Assembly: GCA_038380435.1 (NCBI GenBank)
Contig: JAWZYU010000010.1
Span: 41,140,135 to 41,204,134 of the forward strand
Source of the DNA: Ryuthela nishihirai
Taxonomy: Eukaryota; Arthropoda; Arachnida; Araneae; Heptathelidae
DNA: 64,000 nucleotides
Direction of reading: 5' to 3'
In this document: positions 31,401 to 41,930 of the stretch, in pieces
Position numbering within the stretch: position 1 is the stretch's first letter
How the letters are laid out: each line of letters begins with the position of its first letter
Position numbers and translations under genes: made by a program
Notes under the pieces: model-generated
Database searches by the model: none
Told to the model about the DNA's origin: nothing
Seen by the model: the letters and a program-made list of their open reading frames with translations, nothing else

Positions 31401-32615
31401 ATTTTGATTGCCGTCGTTTGTTGGTAATAACTGATTTTGATTGCATTATTTGTGTTGTGAATCTGTCTTGAATAACTAAAATATTTAATAAATCTCTCTC
31501 CAGTAAAAGATAGTTGCACGTGCAAATAACAATTTGCAGGGCTCAGAATAGGGGAGACAGCAGGGGCGGATCCAGGAAATGCCTTTGGGGGGGGGGGCGA
31601 TTTTCGAATTAAACAGGTCAGCTGGCGAAAAAATGGATTTCGCAAATTTACTTAGCCTTTTGGCCGAAAAACAGACAATTTTTTTTTACAAATTCTTTTT
31701 CTTTTAGACACAAAGGCAATTTAATAAAATAAGATTACACCTAGCCCTTGATTTACACCGTAAATAAGTTCCTTATACTGTAGATAGGTTACGGGATATC
31801 AACGTATAAATCGCAACCATACAAATCGAGACCAGTAACTTACGAAAAAAATGGGAATTGGTTCCGAAAAAAATCATTTTTGTAAACATGAAAAATTTTA
31901 TTTATACACATTTATCTCAAATCCATCTCTGATTGTCAATATCAATCTGATCGTTATATTTGCCTATATCATTCTTGTCAGATATGATTACTTTATTAAA
32001 GACGCAAGAACTAGAAATAGCCGTCGTATCGATGCACCGTCAACTGAAGTTAAACGTTTTTCATGTATTTCAAGTGTTAGTTCATTATTATGTTCTACAG
32101 CAGTTTTGCAAAATGCTGTTCCTTTTGTTGTACTGCACGCATGTAAGGATTTACCGTTGGATTCTTCAATTTCTATAGCTGCGTGTGCATCAGAAGCAGT
32201 GGTAGAAGGGTAATCGCCACTTCCTTGAACAAAGGAAGGGTGGTGCAGGCTGTGACATTGGAAGGGTTTGGGCTTGGCATCATTAGCAAGCAGGGAAATG
32301 CTGTCTGGGAATCTCGCTTTTCAAACTTTATTTGACATCTCTGGGAGCCGTTGTTGACCAGTGGAACTTACAATTGTTGTCGGTGTGCACGACCACTGCT
32401 GCCCCTTTCTTCACATCTGCCATTATCTTGGCCAGCTTTGTAGCAGTTGTGGTGTTAGCTTATTGGCAAATTTGCCATACGATGCGGTAGAGCTGGCTAT
32501 TTTTTTAGAATATTTTGGAGACTGGAACTTCTGCAGGTGTAAAATCCTCTGATATACTCGTAATTTTGGGGTTGAGTTAATTTTTTATATTTGCTATATT
32601 TTGTTCTTGTTTGAG

Positions 32616-33410
32616 ATGGCTTCCCGTAAACGGAAAATTTTGAAGGAGGAAGAAACTAGGAAATATTTTATTTTCCATTGAGTGTTCAGAGTTTTGGATT
32701 GGATTGTTTTACCTCTGAGCGGCACTTTTTTGCACACCATGGGCTAAATGGCCAGGTCACATGGACCCCGAAGGCTCAGTGAAGGTTGGGGGAGGGGACC
32801 CACTGGAACAGCTGTTGGGAGACAGATGGTAGCCTCCCGTCAAGGCCATCCAACGTGTTCTTTAACGTGCACAGGGTATGTCTCTCCCGCACACGGAGCC
32901 ACGGCTTAACGTCCCATCCGAAGGACGGCGGCCTTTCCAAGCCCATCGGTGTCCCCTACTGACCGTGGGCAGGGCGGGGAATTTTGCGGAGATAAATCTC
33001 AACTCTGACCCAGCTGGGACTCGAACCTGGGAACTACAGATTACGAGCCTGGCGTGCTACCTACTGAGCAACCCCCGCCCCGAGTGTTCAGAGAATGAAG
33101 TCAACGAATTCAGATTATCAGAAGAAAAAAACGAGGTTTCTAATGCAATCGACCAAGAATATTAGCTGCGCTGAATGGCAAGCAAGGAAGGATTTTTCAA
33201 CCCTGCAAAGTGATGATACGGGACGAAATTTTAGTGACATTGCATTGTCCAACCGAATCACTAATGAATCAATGACCTGGATTGCTCATGAAAACAGAAC
33301 TGGACCAGTTCATAATCTTCCGGTAGGATCGGAATTTTGAAATTATTGCTGAGTGACAGTATGCGCGAACTGATTATGAACAATACGAATCGATGTATTG
33401 ACCATCTAAA
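32616..33410 (+). pseudogene. piggyBac-like transposase N-terminal fragment, interrupted by a SINE
   Basis: Opens MASRKRKILKEEETRKYFIF (32616). After removal of the SINE at 32693-33080 it resumes, one frame over, as SENEVNEFRLSEEKNEVSNA, then (33166-33330) DIALSNRITNESMTW and ENRTGPVHNLPVG. A last stretch LKLLLSDSMRELIMNNTNRC (33336-33400) resembles the piggyBac stretch F.lfft..l...iv.eTNryA. Stops and frame changes show decay. Assignment rests on pattern recognition only. The DDD core is absent. Confidence 0.5.
32693..33080 (-). mobile_element. Full-length SINE family B with 12-bp target-site duplication
   Basis: Perfect duplication GAGTGTTCAGAG (32681-32692 and 33081-33092). Very close to the copy at 8328-8719, including TTAACGTCCCATCCGAAGGA and box B CCAGGTTCGAGTCCCAGC on minus. 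The insertion interrupts the piggyBac-like reading frame, which resumes at the duplication. One of the youngest insertions in the window. Confidence 0.94.
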
Positions 33411-33411
33411 G

Positions 33412-33863
33412 CAGGCGTGTCCAACCTTTTGACTTCCCTGGGCCATATTGAGTGAAAATTTGACTTCCCTGGGCCATATTGAGTGAAAATTTGACTTCCC
33501 TGGGCCATATTGAGTGAAAATTTGACTTCCCTGGGCCATATTGAGTGAAAATTTGACTTCCCTGAGCCGCATTGAGTGAAAATGAAGATTTGCCTTCCTT
33601 GGGCCGCATTGAGTGAAGATGAACTGTTTTGGGCTGCACATAAAATATATAATATAGTTAATATATATGAATAATAAAACTTCATTTATTTTCTTATGTT
33701 TTTTATTATAAAATTAAAAAAGGGCAACATAAAACTAGTGGGATATCAAAAACTCGCTGAAAATCACATAATTATGTTGAAAACTTATGTCGTAAACACG
33801 TAAACTTTACGATTTTGTGGGCCGCATTACTAGCTGTCCAGGGCCACGGGTTGGACACGCCTG
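33412..33863. mobile_element. Charlie-like non-autonomous hAT (MITE), third level of the nest
   Basis: Ends CAGGCGTGTCCAACCTTTTG (33412) and, on minus, CAGGCGTGTCCAACCCGTGG (33863). Duplication ATCTAAAG / ATGTAAAG, 7 of 8 equal. The layout is known from mammalian hAT-Charlie MITEs: GACTTCCCTGGGCC near the left end, GGGCTGCACATAAAATATA, a TTTACGATTTTGTGGGCCGC block, and GGGCCACGGGTTGGACACGC at the right. No coding capacity; the ORFs read from it are products of its internal tandem repeat. Confidence 0.88.
33429..33620. repeat. 31-bp tandem repeat within the Charlie-like MITE
   Basis: TTGACTTCCCTGGGCCATAT + TGAGTGAAAAT repeated from 33429. The first four units are practically identical, the fifth (33553) has CTGAGCCGC, and a sixth at about 33589 is more diverged. 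Identity falls away from the terminus inwards, so the array expanded recently from one unit. Confidence 0.92.
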
Positions 33864-34604
33864 ATGTAAAGCATGCCCACTCAATCTGCGGCTCATAAAA
33901 CACACACAAAAAAATACACAATCTGGCTCATTTCTTTCAATTATTCGACTGAACATATTTAGGTCATGATTTTACCAATTCCTAATGCTAATTAAAAATG
34001 TACATTTTTGTTTCTAATCAAGATATTTCTTTGATTCCTAAAAAGTAGTTTTTTTTCGAATTCCCTTGAAATGTATGTTTTTGTTTTTAAGTTAAGAATT
34101 TTCCGCTGCTGATGTCTTTCAGAATATATTTTTGTTTTAGTGCCTCTTCAATAAGTTTGGGTTGGATGGTCCTGATCAAAAGGGAAGCAAAATACGAATT
34201 TAAATTGGAATCCTATCGATAATATTAATGAAATATGGAAATTTTTAACATTTTTTAGTTATGAGAATTTTAAACTCCCTCGCTTAAAATATTATAATTC
34301 TGATAATACTTATTTTAGGAAATCAAATGACCAAATGCATCATGCCTCTTGATTGTTTATTGATGATCCCGAGTTATTTGAACTTGTCTGAGAGAAGTTT
34401 TGGGCATCCAAGAGCGTATGCATAACGCAATCAACAGATTCGTAAATGCGAATCAATGTTTTCCTGCTCTTCTTCGGGCTTCAGAGAGGGCAATCGCTTC
34501 GATCCAATCTGCCATTATTCCACTCCCTTCGGATCCGCCACTGGGTGACAGTAACAATCACTCGACCCTGCCGCAAATTATCTAGTTACGCCATTGCGGG
34601 GAGT

Positions 34605-35635
34605 GATTGCTATACTGTATTGGCACAGACTAGCTTAAGAAATCTTGTGCAAGCTGTCTGAGATCTGTTGTGCTTTAGGAGGCGAATTCTGGTATGTCCG
34701 ATAACAAAGGAGTGCAATTGAGTGCCACGTATCGGACATTACCGCAATCCTTTTCCCTGTGCTTCTGGTGACTTGTACTTTGGTTTCTGATGGTGCTGTT
34801 TCATCATGTGATGCTGCAGAGACCTGTCACACAAATGAAATGTTGAATTGATGCCCAGTGACCCTTGAACCGAACTGCTGAAGGAAGACATAAACTGACG
34901 GATAAACACGCGATAGTGGATGAACAGTCGGGACGCTTGCTTATGAAGAAATGGGACCTGGGTTCGAATCCAGATAAAATAAAGATGCTTACTTATGCTT
35001 TCTGAGATATATTGTCTTTCTGCTATTATTTCTCATTCCTTACAGTCCATGGCGAATGGACTGCTAAAGAAGAAGTAATCTATTTTTACCGTCTTAAGGT
35101 TGATTAGATAGAATGATTATTTTGTAAAGAATATCGGTTACGACAAGGATTTTTTTTTCCAAAGGTATGGTGTCTTTCTGTCCGAGGTCTCATCTTCTTC
35201 ATAGATCTGCTCTAGGGCGTTTTATATTGATTGATTCCTGTGGTAAATAGGTTATTTGAGGAAAATATTTCTCTATTTGGTATATTTATAATACAGTCTC
35301 ATTTCTTATTCATTTGGTTAATTCAAGTTTCATTTAGGGGAAGTAGATCTGTTCTTATATTTGATTAATAGTCTAAATAGCCTGTGGCAGTGGGTTTTCA
35401 ACTTTTCGTTTGGTTAAAGAACTGTAATTATATTGTCAAACCGACGAACACCGACCTTTAAGTAAAAAAAAGGAAGTACACCGAATTTCATTTTTACACG
35501 GTAGATAGGTTTCCGAAAAAACCGTGTCAAAAAATATACAGTGCATACGAAAAAATAAAAAATTGGTTCCAGTCGTGAAAACCCAGTATAAATAATAAGT
35601 TGTTTTCAAACAAATCATATCAAAATCTTTAATTA
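34605..35635. other. Intergenic stretch, no gene seen
   Basis: A SINE A-like head fragment GGGACCTGGGTTCGAATCCA (34957) lies at about 34930-34990. Otherwise nothing recognised. Confidence 0.4.
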
Positions 35636-35803
35636 AATCTTTATTTGATTTCTATTCATTTATATACATTTCTTATTTTATAAACTTATAAAGATAATTA
35701 TATGTACATATATAGGGGAAATTATCCTTCATAAAGAAAATAATATGCCACTAATTCAAGAATACAAAAGTGCCAAAAAATATGCCTTACATATGCTTAT
35801 TAA

Positions 35804-36300
35804 CTAGATTTTGTCGTTGTCACTTTCTGACAATAGACGCATTCGTTTGCGTAAGACTGGAATTAAATCACTTTCATCGCTTGAAACATTTTGGCCGTCG
35901 TGTTGATACTCCAATGGTGAAATGCTCTTGTGTTCATACTTCCTTCTCAAAGACTTTGAGGAATTCAACGATTTTTGGGGTGTAACCCTGATGTCCACCC
36001 CACCAATTGGCATAAACTTAAAGAGCAGTTCCGAGTGTTTTATAACCAGCGGTCTCAGCAAGCAAGTTACCAGATCGTAGGAGCTTGAAGGATTTCGACA
36101 AACCTGCAAGACCTTCCAAACCTATGTTTATGAAAAATGGGAACATGTCTCCAATTACCTCATCACCTGTGGAGTGGATGATTAGGAAACTGGAAACAGG
36201 AGAAGCTGACAAAAAGATGAATGTGAAGTAGATAACGAATGGAGGGTGAAGAAGATGACGGATCCTCAGGACGAAGCCTCTTTGCAAACAAGGCATAATC
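35804..36300 (-). pseudogene. LINE ORF1 (gag-like) remnant joined to an unknown open tail
   Basis: On minus, one frame gives SSFLIIHSTGDEVIGDMFPF and LEGLAGLSKSFKLLRSGNLL; a second frame gives KHSELLFKF, then VDIRVTPQKSLNSSK. Together these match the gag-like ORF1 of arthropod Jockey/I-type LINEs (pattern FPFfI...LeG..G..KS.k.LRSG.LL.E......L......i.vtpHrsLN.SkG). The open frame then runs on for about 45 residues (RRKYEHKSISPLEYQHDGQN...LLSESDNDKI) to a stop near 35804, a tail I cannot assign. AATAAA follows on minus at 35640-35645, about 160 nt later. Confidence 0.6.
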
Positions 36301-36589
36301 TAACGCAGTAATTGATTTCTTTTTAACTGATTTTTTTCTAGTGTGGTTCAATGTCAATGGCCCACACCCAACATGGAGCTGAAGCATACGAACGCCTGAT
36401 AGGGCCTCCAGGGCTGAACAGGCACTATACCCAAACAGCCAGTGAGCAGAGCCCTCAAAAATTAATAAAAGTATAAGTAAAAGAGAAGTGTGAGGAACTC
36501 ACTTGTGAGTGTCCTCACAAAGTAAAATAAGAAATAAAATAAAAGTGTGAGGAACTAACTTTTCTCACAAAATAAAGAAATGGCAAAAG

Positions 36590-36815
36590 GAAAGGAAATG
36601 TGTGAGAAAACTTGCAAACCTGTACCTGGACGTGGGCAAGGCATTCACTACACTGCGAATTGGCCCTAGCAGGATAAGCCCACCAGCCAATTGGTCTTGC
36701 AGGGGAAGGAAATGTGTGAGGAAACTTGCAAACCTGTACCCAGATGTGAGCAAGGCACTCACTGCAGTGCACATTTGGCACCTAACAGAACCATCCAATT
36801 GGTCCTGGAGGGGGG
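36590..36815. repeat. Two-unit tandem repeat of about 110 bp
   Basis: Units start GGAAATGTGTGAG(A/G)AAACTTG at about 36593 and 36708 and share ACCTGTACC, GGCA(T/C)TCACT and CCAATTGGTC. They lie upstream (in minus sense) of the LINE ORF1 remnant and could be a repeated 5' UTR/promoter of that LINE. 36300-37250 otherwise holds no gene; a G10 run at about 36811 and a C9 run at about 37010 are present. Confidence 0.7.
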
Positions 36816-37249
36816 GGGGGACCACCCCGGACACCCACCCACCCCTCACGAGCTCCTGCTTACCTGAAGCAGAGACCAAAGCAGTGTGTAGCAGGTAGTA
36901 GCAGCCCTCGAAAGCGCTGCCCAGCCCCGTGATGAACCGTGATGCCCCCCAATGTCAAGACAGGCCAATGGGGACCCTGCAAGTCATGAGCTGAGGAGAA
37001 AAGGCGACCCCCCCCCCACCACCACCAGCAGCAATGACTAGGATCCTCCTTTACGGGTACAAGGCTCACCATGCATGACAAACATGCAGGTGAACATTCA
37101 GAACCTGTGAAGGACCCGAACCAGCCGAACCTTCACAGAGTGGTCCCTCACCATAGACAAGAGCTCGCACCAAGGAGTAAAAAATATGTAACCAGAAAAT
37201 ATATGTGCGTCCTGCAGATCAGGCGTCGTTGTGGGGAATGAGGGGCAAC

Positions 37250-38295
37250 TCTAGGGGCCAGGTTTTAAATTTTATTTGCTGATATTCTACAGAAATGAAT
37301 GAATATTCACAGAATCTAGAATGCAAATGAATCAGATTTTGTGACACAGATAATAGCTGATACATTTCATGTATCACAAAAAAAAATTTAAAGCTAAGGT
37401 TTTGCTCTTATAAGGTGAGAGGGATATTTGTTTCCAAGGGTGCTTCTCTCTTGGCATGCCATTTGGTCACTAGACCAAATGACACGCGAAGTTTCGTGAT
37501 TTGTATATTTGCCTGGACCTATTTTTGCTCTAAACCGCCTCTGACTATGTCAGTAGATTTTTTTTATTAGTTTGTGCCTTTTTCTTTTAATAATTATCAT
37601 TAAATGAGTTGTAATAGTAATATAAATTAATTTTTACACTCATTGCAGAGCTACTGAAGCTAATAAACTTTCGATATACATTGGGCTGGTTCTGTTACCC
37701 ATGAGCAAATTTCATGAAAAAACGATACTTACAAAATAAATTTCTGTTTTTTTTATTAGTTAAAAGTTTTCACCATTAAAAAACTAATTTTTCTGCCATT
37801 GACAAAAAATATAGTTCGTCGTATATTATTTATGAACTGTCCCAGTAGCCGACCCCTCCAACGACATCTGTCCTGAGCTAGAGTCATTCCATTTGGCTAC
37901 TGCAGTCCAATTCTAACAAGTCCTGTTTGACATTTCTGCCATTCTAGGTCTTTTTCTGAGACTTCAGGATTGTTATCCAAAACATTATTCGCTAATCGTA
38001 GTTATGCATAAGGGAAACATGATCAAACTCATTCAGTTTATCTGCACATTACGCTGTTCAAAGTTTGTTTTCTTAAGCATCAAGAATAAAACGCATTTTG
38101 TTTCTAGCTTTCTTGCTTACAGAGGGTCCAAATTTCATTACTATAACAAACTTTAGATAGGACTAAACTATTATATAGTTTAATTTTAGTCTCCAGATAT
38201 ACATATACCTATTTTAAAAGTTCAAACAGAAATTTCTATTTTTCTGTTAATCTTTTGTGACACATCACTAGTATCCTTTACACAGTACTCAAGAC
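37250..38295. other. AT-rich intergenic stretch, no gene seen
   Basis: Nothing recognised on either strand. Confidence 0.4.
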
Positions 38296-38717
38296 CAGCG
38301 CTGTCCAACTAGCGGCCCGCACAAGGATTTTTGTGGCCCGCGAACAAAATCAAGTTTTTGCTTGAAATTTTAAATAAATATCTGTAATCCACCTTATAAT
38401 TTTTTGTCAACTTATATCACTTTACTTGATATGCAATCTTCAACTTACTCATTCTATAAAGTTTACAAAACATTCTTAAGCCGATCGGCAAACTTCTGAA
38501 ACCTTTTAAGTGCGGTGCGGCGTCATCAAACAAATGTTTTTATGAAGCTGCAGTAATAAGAAGCATCTAACGACAGCACGAATCGCTCTCACTGCGCATG
38601 CATAGGGCATGCATTGTCGAATGTTGCACTGTATTGTGCACCAGGAGACATTGTGTGGCGTTTCGTTGAGACTAAACGACGTAATGGAAAATATCGTCAA
38701 AATTACCAATTTAATTC

Positions 38718-39622
38718 GTGGCGGAAATCGTTCTCTTACACGCAGAAAATTTAGCGCTTTTTTGGACGAACTGCAATGCTGAGTATGGCGATCTGTTTTT
38801 TCATAGTAATATTCGCTGGTTAAATGTCGGAAAACGCCTCAAGATATTTTTTACACTTCGAAAAGAAATTCATCTTTTTCTCACAGAAGTGGGCACCGAT
38901 GAAGATTTAATAGCAAGTTTGGTTGATGAAAGTTTTCTATGTTCACTTGCTTTCCTAACAGACATTACAGATTATTTAAATGTCTTGAATAAATCCTTGC
39001 AAGGAAAAGATCAAAACGTGTGCTGTCTTTATAATCATGTTACTGGGTTTAGAAACAAACTACAATTGTTGAAGTCAAATTTGAAGGAAAACAATTAATT
39101 CATTTTGAAACTTGTAGAGTTCTACGAAGAAATGAAGCAACTTAGTAAAACAGTTAATTTTGAAAAATTTGTTTCTAAACTAGATATCCAAAGTGAAGAT
39201 TTTAATAGAAGATTTTCTCAATTTGATGACCTTAAGCAAAGTGTAAATTTATTCAGTAATCCATTAAATATTGATATTAGCACCGTAGATCCTAAATATC
39301 AAATGGAATTATGTGACCTTCAGGCCGACCCAATTATTACATCTAATAGAGAAACTGGAATAGAATTGTTTAAACTTTTGCCTAAAGAAAAACATCCAAA
39401 AATGAAAGATTTTGGACTCCAAATAATTTCTATGTTCGGAAATACATATATCTGCTAGCGCACATTTTCTGATATGAAATATAAAATCAAGATACAGAAA
39501 CCGCTTGAAAGACTCTACACTTGAACATATACTTTGGCTCGCAACAACAAATATCAATATGGACGTAAAAGAAATTATTGCCCAGCAACTACGGCCACAA
39601 TGCTCCTATTATATTTATTAAA
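38718..39622 (+). pseudogene. hAT transposase remnant, SCAND3/GTF2IRD2/ZBED5-like type
   Basis: First open piece 38718-39098: IRWLNVGKRLKIFFTLRKEI, FLTEVG, LCSLAFLTDITDYLNVLNKS, LQGKDQNVC. Second piece 39105-39458: RRFSQFDDLKQSVNLFSNPL, QMELCDLQADP, FKLLPKEKHPKMKDFGLQII, SMFGNTYIC. A third, after frame changes, is SRYRNRLKDSTLEHILWLAT (about 39490-39550), ending near 39622. The order is that of the C-terminal half of hAT transposases related to SCAND3, GTF2IRD2 and ZBED5. One in-frame stop at 39098 and further frameshifts; N-terminal BED finger not found. Not functional. Confidence 0.85.
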
Positions 39623-39831
39623 TATTTGATAAGGTTAGAAATTTTATCTTGGTTTATTATACTTATTATTTTTTGTATAAATAAAATATTTTTCTGAGGT
39701 TTATTATTAATTATTATTTTTGGTATAAATAAAATAACTTTTTGAGGTTTTTGAGATTTATTATTACTTATTATTTTTCGTATAAAAAAATAATTTTTTG
39801 AGGTGACATGAACTGATTTTTCAATTACCTA

Positions 39832-40048
39832 GCCGTCCCATGGCCGAGTGGTTAGAGCACTTGGCTACTGATCTACGGGACCTGGGTTCGAGTCCCGGGT
39901 AAGGCATGGTTGTGAGTGTTGTTTTTCTGCTGAGGTCCTGCCATCCTCTCAGATCTTCTACTGTGGCATATAAACTGACAGGCTCCTGTCTGACCTCTGT
40001 GGCAAGCAGCTGCTTGAGGGGGTATTTATTATTTATTTTATTTATTAT
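39832..40048 (+). mobile_element. SINE family A copy nested in hAT H3
   Basis: GCCGTCCCATGGCCGAGTGG (box A side), GGGTTCGAGTCCCGGGTAAG (box B), CATATAAACTGACAGGCTCC, AGCAGCTGCTTGAGGGGGTA, tail of TTATT repeats. Near-complete. Confidence 0.92.
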
Positions 40049-40580
40049 CCTATTCTATTCTTTCTTTTGGCCCGCGAAATATTGGCAGAAGAAAAAATGG
40101 CTCGTGGTCTTAGAGAAGTTGGACCATTCAGGTAGGAAGACAGGGAGTCGCCCTATCGCTTGAAAACTGTAACCGAGCGTCGCCATATTGTCGCTACTTG
40201 TAATCTTTCTATCACTGTGTTAAAGAACGACAGATTGCATTGAAAAAATGGATTTGGGTAACGCGTTTGATTACAGTAATGAACTTACGAAAAAGATCAA
40301 AAGGATAACATTTCATAGGTGAGAAGTAATGCTAAGTTTTACTTTGTAAATTGAAAACCTTTTCGTCATTTCAAATAATTTATGACAGTAGTGTAGTTAG
40401 GCGTAGCGGAAGGCGGTAGGAAAGGTTGCGAAATTTTCTCAGTGTTTTTAATGTAAACTGATGAAATAAAGTGTTCTTATTCATAAAAAGTGAAAAAAAA
40501 AAATCAACAAACAGGGGAAAATGTGATACTGATATCATTCGTCATTTCCTACGTTTTTGATGTACCTTGCCGAAACGCTA

Positions 40581-40782
40581 GCCGTCCCGTGGCGGAGTGG
40601 TTAGCGCGCTTGGCTACTGATCTACGGGACCTGGGTTTGAGCCCCCGGTAAGGCATGGATGTATGTGTCGTTTTTCTGCTGAGGTCCTGCCATCCTCACA
40701 GACCTTCTACTATGGGCAATCTACTATTGGCCTCTGTGGCAAGCAGCTGATTGAGGGGGTAGTTATTATTTTTATTATTAGT
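40581..40782 (+). mobile_element. SINE family A copy with altered body
   Basis: GCCGTCCCGTGGCGGAGTGG, GGGTTTGAGCCCCCGG, then CTTCTACTATGGGCAATCTA where other copies have GGCATATAAACTGACAGGCT. A stretch of about 30 bp has been deleted or replaced. Ends AGCTGATTGAGGGGGTAGTT. Confidence 0.88.
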
Positions 40783-41279
40783 CAATTGCCCAATGGTATC
40801 TCTTCAATTCACAATATTTGGTGTAGCTTTTAGGAGCAATAGTAGTGGACGAAGGAAGAACTAAGGAAGGGGGAGGGGAAGGAAGAGTAACTTAACACAT
40901 GTAACTTAACCACAAAGAGTAACTTAACCATGTTGAATGTGCAGTTGAAAATTTTATTCTGCTTTATTTTTGATATAGTATTTCATAGTATCCTTCACCA
41001 ATATACTATGAGGCCACTGGGTTAAGCGATCAGAAAAACAGCAATGAGAGCATTAAGACCAGGCCACCAGGAGCGTTGGCAGAAATATTTTCAGGTGGGA
41101 GATGGCCAAAAAGGATATTGTTATGACAGATGAACGAGCAACAATGAAATCGTGATGTGCTGTATCATTTTGATGCTCGCATGTGAATTAAAACAGTGGA
41201 ACAAAAAATCTAACGTTATTCTGAGAGGAATAAAGAAAAAGTTGGTTTATATTAGTTGGAAGAGTTAGTTTCTCGGAAG
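40783..41279. other. Intergenic stretch, no gene seen
   Basis: Purine-rich patch GGAAGGGGGAGGGGAAGG at about 40865; nothing else recognised. Confidence 0.35.
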
Positions 41280-41930
41280 AAATAATGTCAAGTACAAAGT
41301 TAATTATATTTGGCTTTGTGCGCGTTAGTCCATGAAGAATTATTTTATTTGGTGTGTGCACGGGAGGATAAAAGAGTTTATTAATATGGGTCTTGTTAGC
41401 AAACTGGTAAGAAAAAGGAAAAATTCATCGTCTGATGCGTTGTGAACAATGACTGAAAAGAATTGGCTCTGAGAGACTAATATACTTAGCCGCAGTTTTG
41501 GAGTACTTGATGACTAAAATCCTTGAAGAAAGTCATTTGGTGTATAGTTATATTTAATTTGTTTAAAGAAATGGTAAGGTTACTCTTGGTAGATTACAGG
41601 TTTATTCGCAAATATGATTTTGGCACTTATTGAGTATTGTAAAAAGCCTTATTTTATTCTTTGAGTAGAGATTGTAAGAAATATAAAGAAACAACTATTT
41701 GTAGGACTAATGAAAAGGTGATACATTCTTCTGATGGTTTATTTTCATATTGATGAAGATAAAGATTTGTGTTAGTTGAATTTAGTTTATATAAATGTTT
41801 TTATGTTTATATAAATGTTTTTATTCATATTTTTGTGAAAATTACCTTATTTTAGAATTATTGTTGCTAAATATTATTTTGAACTCACGCTCAGTTTTCA
41901 TCTGTTAAATCTATAACAAAATCTTCGAGG
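41280..41930 (+). repeat. Dispersed repeat F, copy 1
   Basis: Shares with 43850-44190 the ordered blocks TGTGCGCGTTAG / AGTGCGCGTTAA, AAGAATTAT, TGTGTGCACGGGAGG / TGTGTACGCGGGAAG, a CATATTTT...ACCTT block and AACTCACGCTCAGT (41885). Divergence is high. A short tandem duplication TTTATATAAATGTTTTTATG lies at about 41788-41822. Could be an old LTR or other non-coding element. Confidence 0.5.

Larger units (their letters stand above)
31561..34543 (+). mobile_element. Inner hAT element (family H1), second level of the nest
   Basis: Begins CAGGGGCGGATCCAGGAAAT (31561) followed by a G12 run and CGATTTTCGAATTAA. Ends CTTCGGATCCGCCACTG (34543). Flanking duplication GGAGACAG (31553-31560) and GGTGACAG (34544-34551), 7 of 8 equal. 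Its first 500 bp and last 400 bp match the copy at 24063-25712 in the opposite orientation. It carries a piggyBac-like fragment, a SINE B and a Charlie-like MITE. Confidence 0.82.
30470..34596 (+). mobile_element. Outer hAT element (family H2) of a multi-level transposon nest
   Basis: Left end TAGTGGCGTAACTAGGAGGA (30470) and, on minus, right end CAATGGCGTAACTAGATAAT (34596). Flanks CGAGGACT (30462-30469) and CGGGGAGT (34597-34604) agree at 6 of 8 positions. Its own sequence is the segments 30470-31560 and 34544-34596, including a hAT transposase C-terminus. The rest is the later insertion at 31561-34543 and its contents. Confidence 0.7.
38296..40132 (+). mobile_element. hAT element with SCAND3/GTF2IRD2-like transposase (family H3), decayed
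   Basis: Left end CAGCGCTGTCCAACTAGCGG (38296) followed by CCCGCACAAGG. Right region CTTTTGGCCCGCGAAATATT ... AGAGAAGTTGGACCATTCAGG. On minus the right end begins TGGTCCAACTTCTC, a worn mirror of the left end. The 3' part carries a SINE A at 39832-40048. The interior encodes the transposase remnant at 38718-39622. Exact right boundary uncertain. Confidence 0.75.

Noticed and set aside
33261..33685. Three overlapping minus-strand ORFs (77-126 codons) with a repeating peptide
   Set aside because: Product of the 31-bp tandem repeat in the Charlie-like MITE. 31 is not a multiple of three, so all frames show the same repeating peptide in turn.
36602..36898. 98-codon ORF with two similar halves (RKLANLYLDVGKAFTT / RKLANLYPDVSKALTA)
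   Set aside because: The repetition comes from the 110-bp tandem duplication upstream of a LINE remnant; probably untranslated DNA.
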